34,559 nucleotides of DNA from Flavobacteriaceae bacterium (GTDB taxonomy: Bacteria; Bacteroidota; Bacteroidia; Flavobacteriales; Flavobacteriaceae): NCBI GenBank assembly GCA_027080135.1, contig JALWUJ010000168.1:1-34559 (forward strand). The letters run 5' to 3'. The position numbers were made by a program, and so were the translations under genes. The notes beneath the pieces were generated by a model. The model was not told the origin of the DNA and searched no databases. It worked only from the letters and a program-made list of their open reading frames with translations. Each line of letters begins with the position of its first letter. Within the stretch, counting starts at the first letter, position 1. This document shows positions 1 to 6,503 of this stretch, one piece after another.

Positions 1-122
1 TATCAGATTTTATATTAAAAGTTACAAAATCTGAAATTAAAATTTTTGATAAACAAAAGAATAATGAAAAAGGAATTCTAGTTTCTTTTCTAATTCCTTA
101 TAAAAAAACAGAAAATGATTAA
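1..122 (+). CDS. Sensor histidine kinase, C-terminal end only (partial)
   Basis: The frame starting at base 3 is open from the window edge to a TAA at 120-122, about 39 codons. It ends with residues reading GILVSFLIPYKKTEND. A 'G-[I/T]-x-V-x-x-x-I-P' strand followed by a charged tail is how the HATPase domain of many sensor kinases ends. The stop overlaps the ATG of the LytTR response regulator by 8 bases, the usual coupling of a kinase with its regulator. The gene is cut by the window edge, so the sensor domain and phospho-acceptor His cannot be seen. Kinase identity is inferred from the tail and context. Confidence 0.6.
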   Translation, partial: SDFILKVTKSEIKIFDKQKNNEKGILVSFLIPYKKTEND

Positions 123-855
123 AGCTATTATTATTGATGACGAAGAACACGTTCGCACTAATGTTCTTCAAAAAGTAAATGCTTTTTTTGAAAAAAAATT
201 GCAGGTAGTTGCACAAGCCAATGGTGTTATTTCTGGGCTTGCAGCAATTTACAAACATGAACCAGATTTATTATTATTAGATATTAATTTGCAAGACGGG
301 ACGGGTTTTGACTTGATTGAACAATGTAATTATAAAAATCTTGATGTTATTTTTATTACTGGTTTTGATAGTCAAGCTATTAAAGCAATTAAGGTGGGGG
401 CTTTAGATTATATCTTAAAACCAATAGATGAAGATGAATTAATTGCTGCCATAAACAAAGCAATTACAAATTGTGACAAGGAAAAAGATATAAAAAAACT
501 CATTGAAGTTTCTAATGAGTTTTATAAAGGAGTAAAGAACAAGCGAATTATTCTCAAAACAGCTGATACTGTTTATGCAATTTATGAAGATGATATTATA
601 TATTGTAAGTCTGATGGTAATTACACTACATTTTACACACTGCAACTTGAAAAAATAGTTATTTCTAAGCCTTTAAAACAGGTGGAGGAAATCCTATCAA
701 AAAATGCATTTATTCGCTGTCATCAATCTTATATAGTTAATAAAAAACATGTGCTTAAATATAATAAAAATGGTGTTTTAATAGCTCATCTCGGACATAA
801 AGTACCTGTATCTAGCAGAAGAAAGGATTACACTTTAAAAAAGATCTTTGAATAA
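115..855 (+). CDS. LytTR-family response regulator
   Basis: A 246-residue DNA-binding response regulator. The receiver domain (about 1-120) has the acidic pair D8/D9, the predicted phospho-acceptor D56 (in LLLLDINLQDG), T82 and K102 (LKP), so it should be phosphorylatable. The C-terminal part (about 143-245) is a LytTR domain, with DDIIYCKSDGNYT and FIRCHQSYIVN as typical segments. LytTR regulators such as AgrA and ComE often control peptide signalling or bacteriocin genes in Firmicutes. In Bacteroidota they have broader roles, so control of the downstream peptide locus is an inference from proximity. The start overlaps the end of the upstream kinase-like frame by 8 bases. Confidence 0.93.
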   Translation: MIKAIIIDDEEHVRTNVLQKVNAFFEKKLQVVAQANGVISGLAAIYKHEPDLLLLDINLQDGTGFDLIEQCNYKNLDVIFITGFDSQAIKAIKVGALDYILKPIDEDELIAAINKAITNCDKEKDIKKLIEVSNEFYKGVKNKRIILKTADTVYAIYEDDIIYCKSDGNYTTFYTLQLEKIVISKPLKQVEEILSKNAFIRCHQSYIVNKKHVLKYNKNGVLIAHLGHKVPVSSRRKDYTLKKIFE

Positions 856-977
856 TACGAATTTGAAATATCATTATACGGAAATGAAATAAAGCTACAC
901 ACTTATATAATTTATATTTTTTGAAAGCTTATTATAATTACTTTTATAATATTAATTCAAAATTTAAATTTTTTGCT

Positions 978-1754
978 ATGAAATTATTATTATATGCTCC
1001 TATTATTGCTTGTTTGTTTTTAACCTCATGTGAAAAAGAAATTGAAGATTTAGAAATTGAAACTGCTTTAACTCAATCTTTAGAAGAAAGTAGATCACAA
1101 ATCATTCAAGAGGTAAAAGGAGATGATACCAGAGGAATAACTCCCCCAACTGAAGAGGAAATATTTATTAATAAAATGGAATGGGCTTCCTTTATTACTG
1201 CTAAAATAATTTATAATTCAACTGAGTCAGAAAAAGCAGCAATTAGAAACCTGATTGTAAATCGAAAAATTGCTTTAGAAGATTTAATTGGTCCAAACAC
1301 CCAACTACAGTCTTTCCATAATCTATTTTCTTTATACTTAAACGACTATCTTGAATCAATTAGTTGCCCTGGAGACGAAGAAGAAACTCCAAATAAATCA
1401 TATATTGAAAATCCAACAAAAACGACTGAGATATTAATTGATGAATATCTAGACTATATGCTTAACCAAAACTGTGTAGAGTTGTACTTTCCAGTTGGTG
1501 TTTTATCTGGAGATAAAGATGTAATTAGTTTATCACATCCGCTAACTGAATATTATGGGAATTATGGTTATCAAAGACAAGGAGGATGTAATAGTACGTT
1601 TTTAGCCTATATTGTTTCAAACCATGTTTATATCCATAGGTTAGATTACACCTATATTATTGCAAGACCTGTAAGGAGAGAAATGCCTGGCGCCTGTCAT
1701 TATTCTAAATATAATGGACTCGACTTTACTCAATTCTTAGGAGGTAATTTTTAA
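978..1754 (+). CDS. Predicted lipoprotein of unknown function
   Basis: I do not recognise this family. The ATG at 978 gives 258 residues opening with MKLLLYAPIIACLFLTSC, a clean lipoprotein signal with lipobox LTSC. A TTG at 921 in the same frame would put 19 residues before this signal and is less likely. The mature part begins with an acidic stretch (EKEIEDLEIE), and its middle is predicted helical. Four further cysteines (in SISCPG, NQNCVE, GGCNST, GACHYS) could form disulfides outside the inner membrane. It lies between the two-component regulator and the VKOR/peptide/exporter genes on the same strand and is followed by its own terminator-like hairpin. A role in self-protection (immunity) or peptide sensing is possible but only inferred from position. 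Confidence 0.75.
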   Translation: MKLLLYAPIIACLFLTSCEKEIEDLEIETALTQSLEESRSQIIQEVKGDDTRGITPPTEEEIFINKMEWASFITAKIIYNSTESEKAAIRNLIVNRKIALEDLIGPNTQLQSFHNLFSLYLNDYLESISCPGDEEETPNKSYIENPTKTTEILIDEYLDYMLNQNCVELYFPVGVLSGDKDVISLSHPLTEYYGNYGYQRQGGCNSTFLAYIVSNHVYIHRLDYTYIIARPVRREMPGACHYSKYNGLDFTQFLGGNF

Positions 1755-1778
1755 AATACGTTTATTAGTAGATATTAG

Positions 1779-1816
1779 AAACCTTTATTGCTAATTGCTT
1801 TAAAGGTTTTTTTAGT
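1779..1816 (+). terminator. Rho-independent terminator after the lipoprotein gene
   Basis: Arms AAACCTTTA (1779-1787) and TAAAGGTTT (1801-1809) form a 9-bp stem with a 13-base loop. A T-run follows directly, as expected for an intrinsic terminator on the plus strand. It separates the regulator/lipoprotein unit from the VKOR/peptide/exporter unit. Confidence 0.8.
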
Positions 1817-1832
1817 TTTTATTTTTCAAATT

Positions 1833-1882
1833 TTCACTTATTCACTACGTATTTGAAAAAGACAGTATCACATATGTATTTG
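1833..1882 (+). promoter_or_regulatory. Candidate control region upstream of the VKOR gene (repeated short words)
   Basis: The tandem octamers TTCACTTA (1833-1840) and TTCACTAC (1841-1848) are followed by GTATTTG at 1849-1855 and again at 1876-1882. TTCACTAC recurs in the leaders of both peptide genes (3595-3602 and 3922-3929), which makes it a candidate shared regulator site. LytTR proteins usually bind short direct repeats. No perfect TAnnTTTG box is present here; TGTATTTG at 1875-1882 is one base off. TTCACTAC also occurs by chance inside a coding region near 20050, so this is weak. Confidence 0.3.
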
Positions 1883-1957
1883 CTATTGTAAAACTAATTT
1901 CTTTATTTCATTTTTACTTGAACAAATAACAACAAGTTGACTAGTAACCGTTAAACA

Positions 1958-3535
1958 ATGGAAGATAAATTATACAACATCCTCGAAAAATTTATTTTAA
2001 ACAATAATATTAAAATAAATCCAGAAGATTTTAAATTACAATTAATTAGTAATCCTAGTTTTCCAAGTGTTAAAGCAATTAGTGATACACTTGATTATTT
2101 TGGAATTGATAACATTGTTGCAAACGTACCTAAAGATACTTTGGAACAATTACCAGAATATTTTTTAGCGGTCATTTCTAAAGACTCAAATAAATCAATT
2201 ACACAAGTACAACAACTAAACAATAAAATTAAATTATTTCATGAAAATGGTACAAAAGAGAAAATATCTATTTCTGATTTTAAAGATATATGGAATGGAA
2301 CCATTATAGCTGTTGAAAAAAGCAATGAAACAAAAAACTTCGCTGGTTTTTCATTAAAAAAAACTATTTACCCAATAGCTATCGTAGCCTTAATTGCATC
2401 TATATACACTATATTAAAACTTGAAGTACCTGCCGTTTTTTATTTTATTTTTGCTTTAGTTGGATGTGCTCTAAGTTATTTAATTGTAAGAGAAAATTTA
2501 GGTTTAAAAAACAAATCGACTTCTAAAATATGCAACTCAGCTGAAAATAATACTAGCTGTAATGAAGTTATTAATTCTGAGAATAGTAAATTATTTGGAG
2601 TTATATCTTTAAGTGATGCTTCTATTACATTTTTTGTTTCTTTAGTTTCAATTATTGTAATTTTTGGGTTCGACCCAAATTATTTTGCAGCTATTTCTAT
2701 TTTAAGTATTCCAATTATTGCTTACTCAGTATTCTCTCAAGCTTATATAATAAAAAAATGGTGCCCTTTATGTTTAGGCATTATAGGAGTAATGGTTGCT
2801 CAAATTATTATCACCATACCATTTTTAACTGCTTTTAATATTGATATTCCTTTTTTATTAAAAGGGGTTACATTGACTTTATCTTATTATCTACTTTGGA
2901 TAAATATAAAGGCAATACTCCAAAAATCTATAAAACAAGAACAAACAGAAATTGATTTTTATAAATTTAAACGAAACGAAAATCTTTTTAATACGCTACT
3001 TGTAAAAGATAAGTTAATAAATCAAGATTCTCTTAATACAATAACTTTTGGCAATCCAAATGCACCTATTGAAATAACAAGTATTACCAATCCATTATGT
3101 GGGTTTTGCACAAAAGCTTTTGAAAGTTATGATTATCTACTAAATACTCTTGGAGATAAAATTAAACTCCATATCGTTTTTAATGTGTCTTCAGAGGATA
3201 CAAAAAACCCAGCAACTCAAATATCTCAACGTATCATCGAGATTTATCAAATAAATAAAGAGGACGCTTATAAAGCTCTAAAAAAATGGTTTGAAATTAG
3301 AGCCATAGATAAATGGCAAGAAGCTTATAGTAAACCTACTATGCTTTCAAATTATGAGTCATTAAACTCTCATTATAACTGGTGTTTAGAAAATGATATT
3401 AATTACACTCCTGCCACTTTAATTGGAAACTACTTTTTTCCAAAAGAGTATGAGATAAAAGATCTTTCACTTTTTTTAGATTTTTTAATAGAGGTGCAAA
3501 TTAAAAACAAACAAAAAGAGCCTAGCATACACTAG
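1958..3535 (+). CDS. C39-like / VKOR / DsbA-like thioredoxin fusion (disulfide-forming membrane protein)
   Basis: A 525-residue three-part protein. Residues 1 to about 125 resemble the C39 peptidase fold (SNPSFPSVKAISDTLDYFGI) but contain no cysteine, so this part cannot be a protease. The middle (about 130-330) is a VKOR domain with several membrane segments, the loop cysteines C192 and C201, and the active-site pair C269-P-L-C272. The C-terminal part (about 350-520) is a thioredoxin/DsbA-like domain with C381-G-F-C384 and a TPAT cis-Pro loop. VKOR fused to thioredoxin oxidises cysteines in secreted proteins using quinone. Next to two cysteine-rich leader peptides it very likely makes their disulfides. 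The dead C39 domain may bind their double-glycine leaders; that is inference. The last codons lie inside a hairpin (3517-3540). Confidence 0.9.
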   Translation: MEDKLYNILEKFILNNNIKINPEDFKLQLISNPSFPSVKAISDTLDYFGIDNIVANVPKDTLEQLPEYFLAVISKDSNKSITQVQQLNNKIKLFHENGTKEKISISDFKDIWNGTIIAVEKSNETKNFAGFSLKKTIYPIAIVALIASIYTILKLEVPAVFYFIFALVGCALSYLIVRENLGLKNKSTSKICNSAENNTSCNEVINSENSKLFGVISLSDASITFFVSLVSIIVIFGFDPNYFAAISILSIPIIAYSVFSQAYIIKKWCPLCLGIIGVMVAQIIITIPFLTAFNIDIPFLLKGVTLTLSYYLLWINIKAILQKSIKQEQTEIDFYKFKRNENLFNTLLVKDKLINQDSLNTITFGNPNAPIEITSITNPLCGFCTKAFESYDYLLNTLGDKIKLHIVFNVSSEDTKNPATQISQRIIEIYQINKEDAYKALKKWFEIRAIDKWQEAYSKPTMLSNYESLNSHYNWCLENDINYTPATLIGNYFFPKEYEIKDLSLFLDFLIEVQIKNKQKEPSIH

Positions 3536-3540
3536 GCTCT
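3517..3540. repeat. Hairpin at the end of the VKOR gene (copy 1 of a duplicated element)
   Basis: AGAGCCTAG (3517-3525) and CTAGGCTCT (3532-3540) form a perfect 9-bp stem with a 6-base loop. The VKOR stop codon (3533-3535) lies in the 3' arm. A run of five A precedes the stem and no T-run follows it, so as an intrinsic terminator it fits the minus strand better. On the plus strand it could act as an mRNA processing or stability element. A near-identical copy is at 3851-3874. Confidence 0.8.
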
Positions 3541-3570
3541 AATAAACATTCATTCGCGATGAATAAAAGA

Positions 3571-3613
3571 CACAAAAGTGAGTGTCTCTAAATGTTCACT
3601 ACAAATTTAATTA
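3571..3613 (+). promoter_or_regulatory. Conserved 5' leader of peptide gene 1, with inverted repeat
   Basis: This 43-base block is repeated before peptide copy 2 with two changes. It contains the inverted repeat AGTGA (3577-3581) / TCACT (3596-3600) with a 14-base spacer, and a small stem AGACAC (3568-3573) / GTGTCT (3582-3587). Conservation of non-coding sequence beside strongly diverged coding sequence suggests a function such as a regulator site or an RNA structure, although a recent duplication would also leave it conserved. No TAnnTTTG promoter box was found in it. Confidence 0.45.
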
Positions 3614-3628
3614 TTAAATATTTTAATT

Positions 3629-3814
3629 ATGTTAAAAAACATTTTAAACTTAGAAGGTGCTCAACAATTGAGCAAAAAGGAACAATCTTCCATTAATGGA
3701 GGAGGAATTAACTGTAAAGGTTCCTCTGATTACAGAAGATGTAACGGGCTAGGATGGATTTGTTGTCATGAAGTTTGTGTAGAATATAATGGACCCAATA
3801 CCTGTATCCAATAA
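3629..3814 (+). CDS. Double-glycine-leader, six-cysteine peptide precursor (knottin-like framework)
   Basis: A 61-residue precursor. The leader MLKNILNLEGAQQLSKKEQ continues to I22-N-G24-G25, matching double-glycine leaders cut by C39 peptidases (hydrophobic residues, E18, GG). The predicted mature peptide starts at G26 and has exactly six cysteines: C29, C38, C45, C46, C50, C59. The spacing C-x8-C-x6-CC-x3-C-x8-C is the C-C-CC-C-C order of inhibitor cystine knots. The exporter peptidase (4312-6501) and the VKOR/DsbA protein (1958-3535) flank it, so leader removal, export and disulfide formation are all available. No lanthionine- or radical-SAM-type modification enzyme is present. It could be a bacteriocin or a signalling peptide; the sequence cannot tell. 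The knot itself is a prediction from cysteine order. Confidence 0.88.
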   Translation: MLKNILNLEGAQQLSKKEQSSINGGGINCKGSSDYRRCNGLGWICCHEVCVEYNGPNTCIQ

Positions 3815-3850
3815 TACTCTCAAATTTTAAAGACAATCAACTAAATAAAA

Positions 3851-3874
3851 AGAGCCTAGTATAAACTAGGCTCT
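3851..3874. repeat. Hairpin between the two peptide genes (copy 2)
   Basis: AGAGCCTAG (3851-3859) and CTAGGCTCT (3866-3874) are the same 9-bp arms as at 3517-3540, with loop TATAAA instead of CATACA. Keeping the stem while the loop changed fits either selection for structure or simply a recent copy. As in copy 1, the A-run is on the upstream side. Confidence 0.8.
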
Positions 3875-3897
3875 CTAAATAATCTTACAAAGACAAA

Positions 3898-3940
3898 CAC
3901 AAAAGTGAGTGTCTCTAGGTGTTCACTACAAATTTAATTA
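3898..3940 (+). promoter_or_regulatory. Conserved 5' leader of peptide copy 2, with inverted repeat
   Basis: The second copy of the 43-base leader keeps AGTGA (3904-3908) and TCACT (3923-3927) with the same 14-base spacer. The leader ends on the first base of the ATG at 3940, whereas copy 1 has 16 extra bases before its ATG. Confidence 0.45.
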
Positions 3941-4131
3941 TGTAAAAAAACATTTTAAACTTAGAAGGTGCTCAACTGTTGAGCAAAAATGAACAACAAA
4001 GTATTAATGGTGGAGGAAGATGGTGTCCTACTTATGAGCAGTGTGAATCTCGTTGTAATGGAGGTGTTAATGCTTATTGTAATAGTCCAATTGGAACTGA
4101 TTGCTGGTATTGTATGGCAATCCAACAATAA
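3940..4131 (+). pseudogene. Second double-glycine six-cysteine peptide gene, stop at codon 2
   Basis: Aligned to copy 1, this frame reads ATG-TAA-AAA-AAC where copy 1 has ATG-TTA-AAA-AAC: a single T-to-A change makes codon 2 a stop. The rest of the frame is intact to TAA at 4129-4131. It continues KNILNLEGAQLLSKNEQ, then INGG and a core with six cysteines spaced C-x5-C-x3-C-x7-C-x7-C-x2-C. The even cysteine count suggests three disulfides, in a different framework from peptide 1. It may be a fresh pseudogene, a sequencing error beside a seven-A run, or it may use a later start. TTG at 3979 would give 50 residues and keep the end of the leader through GG. I annotate it as broken but would not discard it. 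Confidence 0.75.
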
Positions 4132-4141
4132 TAAGTATTAA

Positions 4142-4173
4142 AATCAGGCCTTAGGAAATCCTAAGGCTTGATT
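4142..4173 (+). terminator. Hairpin closing the peptide genes
   Basis: AATCAGGCCTTAGG (4142-4155) and CCTAAGGCTTGATT (4160-4173) form a 14-bp stem with one G-U pair and a 4-base loop. It lies just after the second peptide frame. No long T-run follows directly (TCTTTT comes a few bases later), so termination may be partial. It probably separates the peptide mRNA from the exporter genes. The stretch 4174-4311 before the exporter holds no recognisable gene or promoter box. Confidence 0.65.
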
Positions 4174-4311
4174 AATAGTCTTTTCTAAAACTATAAAAAA
4201 CACCCTCGAGGCAGGATCTTATATGTTATAAATAGAAGTTCTTTTTTATTTTGACGTAGACTGTCGGTGAATTAAACCCGAAAAGCAATTAAATAAATTT
4301 TCGTTAAAACA

Positions 4312-6501
4312 TTGATTAAATCATTCCCAAATTACAAACAAACAGAAGGCAAAGATTGTGGACCTACTTGTATTAAAATTATTGCCAAACATTACGGCAA
4401 AACTATTAATACACAACAACTTCGTGTTTTAAGCGAGACTACACGTGAGGGAAGTAGTTTGTTAGGTTTAAGTGAAGCTGTTGAATCTGTAAGTTTTCGG
4501 TCTTTAGGTATTAAACTATCTTTTAATAAACTTAAAGAAGCCCCATTACCTTGTATTGTTCACTGGAATAAAAACCATTATGTGGTGGTTTATAAAATTA
4601 AAAAAGGCATAGTTTATATCTCAGACCCAGCCCATGGTTTAATCACCTACACAAAAAAAGAATTTATAAAATTCTGGATTGGCAATAATGCTACCGATTC
4701 CACAGAAGAAGGCATTGTGTTATTCGTAGAACCTACTCCTCTATTTTATCAAGAGGAATTTGACAAGGATGAGAAATTTGGTTTTAGCTTTATTTTTAAA
4801 TATTTATTTAAATACAAACGTTTTGTTGTTCAATTAATCATTGGCTTATTAGCCGGAAGTTTATTACAACTTATCTTTCCTTTTTTAACCCAATCTGTGG
4901 TAGATGTTGGTATAGCCAATCAAGACCTCAACTTTATTTATCTAATTTTATTTGCACAGTTGTTTCTTTTCTTTGGGAAAGCTTCCCTTGAGATTATTAG
5001 GTCTTGGATTTTACTTCATTTAAGTACTCGCATTAATATTTCATTAATTTCAGATTTCTTTATTAAATTAATGAAACTTCCCATCTCCTATTTCGATGTA
5101 CGAATGACTGGAGATTTATTACAACGAATCAACGATCATAAGCGAATAGAGCGAATCTTAACCACATCGTCACTTACTATTTTATTTTCATTTTTTAACC
5201 TTATTATTTTTAGTCTAGTCCTTGGTTATTATAGTTTACAAATTTTTGGAGTATTTGTAATTGGATCGGTATTATATTTTGGTTGGGTCTTGTTCTTTTT
5301 TAAAAAAAGAAAGGAATTAGATTATAAACAGTTTTCAGAAGTAAGTCAGGAACAAAGTAAAGTTATTGAGCTTATTAATGGAATGCAAGAAATTAAACTC
5401 CACAATGCAGAAAGGCGCATGCGATGGAATTGGGAATACGTTCAAGCACGCTTATTTAAAGTTGCCACCAAATCTTTAGCATTAGAACAAACACAAAGTG
5501 TGGGATCTAATTTTATTAATGAACTCAAAAATATGTTCATCACTATATTATCTGCAAAATTGGTTATTGATGGAAACATAACTTTAGGTATGATGATGGC
5601 AATAAGTTATATCGTTGGACAATTAAATGGTCCTATCACTCAACTTATTAATTTTATGAGAGATGTACAAGATGCAAAAATATCTATTAACAGGCTTGGG
5701 GAAATCCATAATATGGAAAATGAAGAAAACCCAGAAGATGAAAAAGTAACCAACATTTCTGAAAATGCAGCCATTAGTTTAAAAAATATTTCATTTAGAT
5801 ACGTTGGAGGTTTAGAACTCGTAATTAAAGATTTGTCTCTTATCATTCCAGCGAACAAAATTACAGCAATTGTTGGTGTAAGTGGTAGTGGTAAAACAAC
5901 CCTCATGAAATTATTACTTCGCTTCTATAATATTGACAAAGGAGAAATTATGGTCAACAACTTCAATATTAATAATATTTCACAAAAATCATGGAGAGAT
6001 TACTGTGGAGTGGTCATGCAAGAAGGATATATATTTAACGATACAATAGCCAAAAATATTGGTGTAGGAGAAGATTTTGTAGACACTAAAAAACTGGCCC
6101 ACGCGGTAGATGTAGCGAACATATCTGAATATATTGAAGGGTTACCACTTGGTTATAATACAAAAATTGGAGCAGAAGGGGTCGGTTTAAGTACCGGACA
6201 AAAACAACGATTATTAATAGCTAGAGCCGTTTATAAAAACCCTAAGCTTTTGTTTTTTGATGAAGCAACATCTGCTTTAGATGCAAATAATGAAAAAGTA
6301 ATCATGGAAAAATTAGATTCTTTTTTTAAAAATAAAACTGCAGTCGTTATTGCGCATAGGTTAAGTACTGTAAAAAATGCTCATCAAATAGTTGTGTTAG
6401 ATGGTGGGAAAATTGTTGAAATAGGAAATCATGAGGAGCTAATTCAACTAAAAGGAAACTATTACCATTTAGTAAAGAACCAATTAAATCTTGGTAAATA
6501 A
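4312..6501 (+). CDS. Peptidase-containing ABC transporter (PCAT), peptide exporter
   Basis: A 729-residue inner-membrane exporter that cleaves double-glycine leaders while exporting the peptide. The N-terminal C39 peptidase (about 1-140) has C16 (KDCGPTC), Q10, H89 and D105, so its catalytic set is complete. The transmembrane domain spans about 160-450. The nucleotide-binding domain has Walker A from G522 (GVSGSGKTT), signature LSTGQ at 626-630, Walker B ending D650-E651, and H682. The start is TTG at 4312; the next upstream in-frame stop is only 15 bases earlier and no ATG lies between. The resulting N-terminus MIKSFPNYKQ matches the usual start of the C39 domain. The HlyD adaptor follows 2 bases after the stop. 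Substrates are presumably the peptides at 3629-4131. Confidence 0.95.
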   Translation: MIKSFPNYKQTEGKDCGPTCIKIIAKHYGKTINTQQLRVLSETTREGSSLLGLSEAVESVSFRSLGIKLSFNKLKEAPLPCIVHWNKNHYVVVYKIKKGIVYISDPAHGLITYTKKEFIKFWIGNNATDSTEEGIVLFVEPTPLFYQEEFDKDEKFGFSFIFKYLFKYKRFVVQLIIGLLAGSLLQLIFPFLTQSVVDVGIANQDLNFIYLILFAQLFLFFGKASLEIIRSWILLHLSTRINISLISDFFIKLMKLPISYFDVRMTGDLLQRINDHKRIERILTTSSLTILFSFFNLIIFSLVLGYYSLQIFGVFVIGSVLYFGWVLFFFKKRKELDYKQFSEVSQEQSKVIELINGMQEIKLHNAERRMRWNWEYVQARLFKVATKSLALEQTQSVGSNFINELKNMFITILSAKLVIDGNITLGMMMAISYIVGQLNGPITQLINFMRDVQDAKISINRLGEIHNMENEENPEDEKVTNISENAAISLKNISFRYVGGLELVIKDLSLIIPANKITAIVGVSGSGKTTLMKLLLRFYNIDKGEIMVNNFNINNISQKSWRDYCGVVMQEGYIFNDTIAKNIGVGEDFVDTKKLAHAVDVANISEYIEGLPLGYNTKIGAEGVGLSTGQKQRLLIARAVYKNPKLLFFDEATSALDANNEKVIMEKLDSFFKNKTAVVIAHRLSTVKNAHQIVVLDGGKIVEIGNHEELIQLKGNYYHLVKNQLNLGK

Positions 6502-6503
6502 TT

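Larger units (their letters stand above)
3517..4131 (+). repeat. Tandem duplication: hairpin + leader + peptide gene, two copies
   Basis: Two consecutive units (about 3517-3814 and 3851-4131) have the same order: 9-bp hairpin, 43-base 5' leader, and a double-glycine peptide frame. The 43-base leaders (3571-3613 and 3898-3940) differ at two positions. Codons 3-12 of the two frames are identical at all 30 bases. Identity falls sharply after the Gly-Gly motif. Copy 1 carries 16 extra bases (3614-3629) just before its start. This shows a duplication followed by divergence or replacement of the mature region only. Confidence 0.85.

Noticed and set aside
921-977. Upstream TTG start for the lipoprotein
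   Set aside because: It would add 19 residues before a perfect lipoprotein signal peptide starting at the ATG 978.
3517-4173. CRISPR-like array from the repeated hairpins
   Set aside because: There are only two copies, separated by protein-coding frames, with no cas genes.
4174-4311. Third peptide gene or a promoter between the peptide genes and exporter
   Set aside because: No GG-leader frame is present in any plus-strand frame, and no TAnnTTTG match was found.
5640-5906. Minus-strand open frame of 88 codons inside the exporter gene
   Set aside because: It is a shadow of the ABC nucleotide-binding region; no start context or motif supports it.
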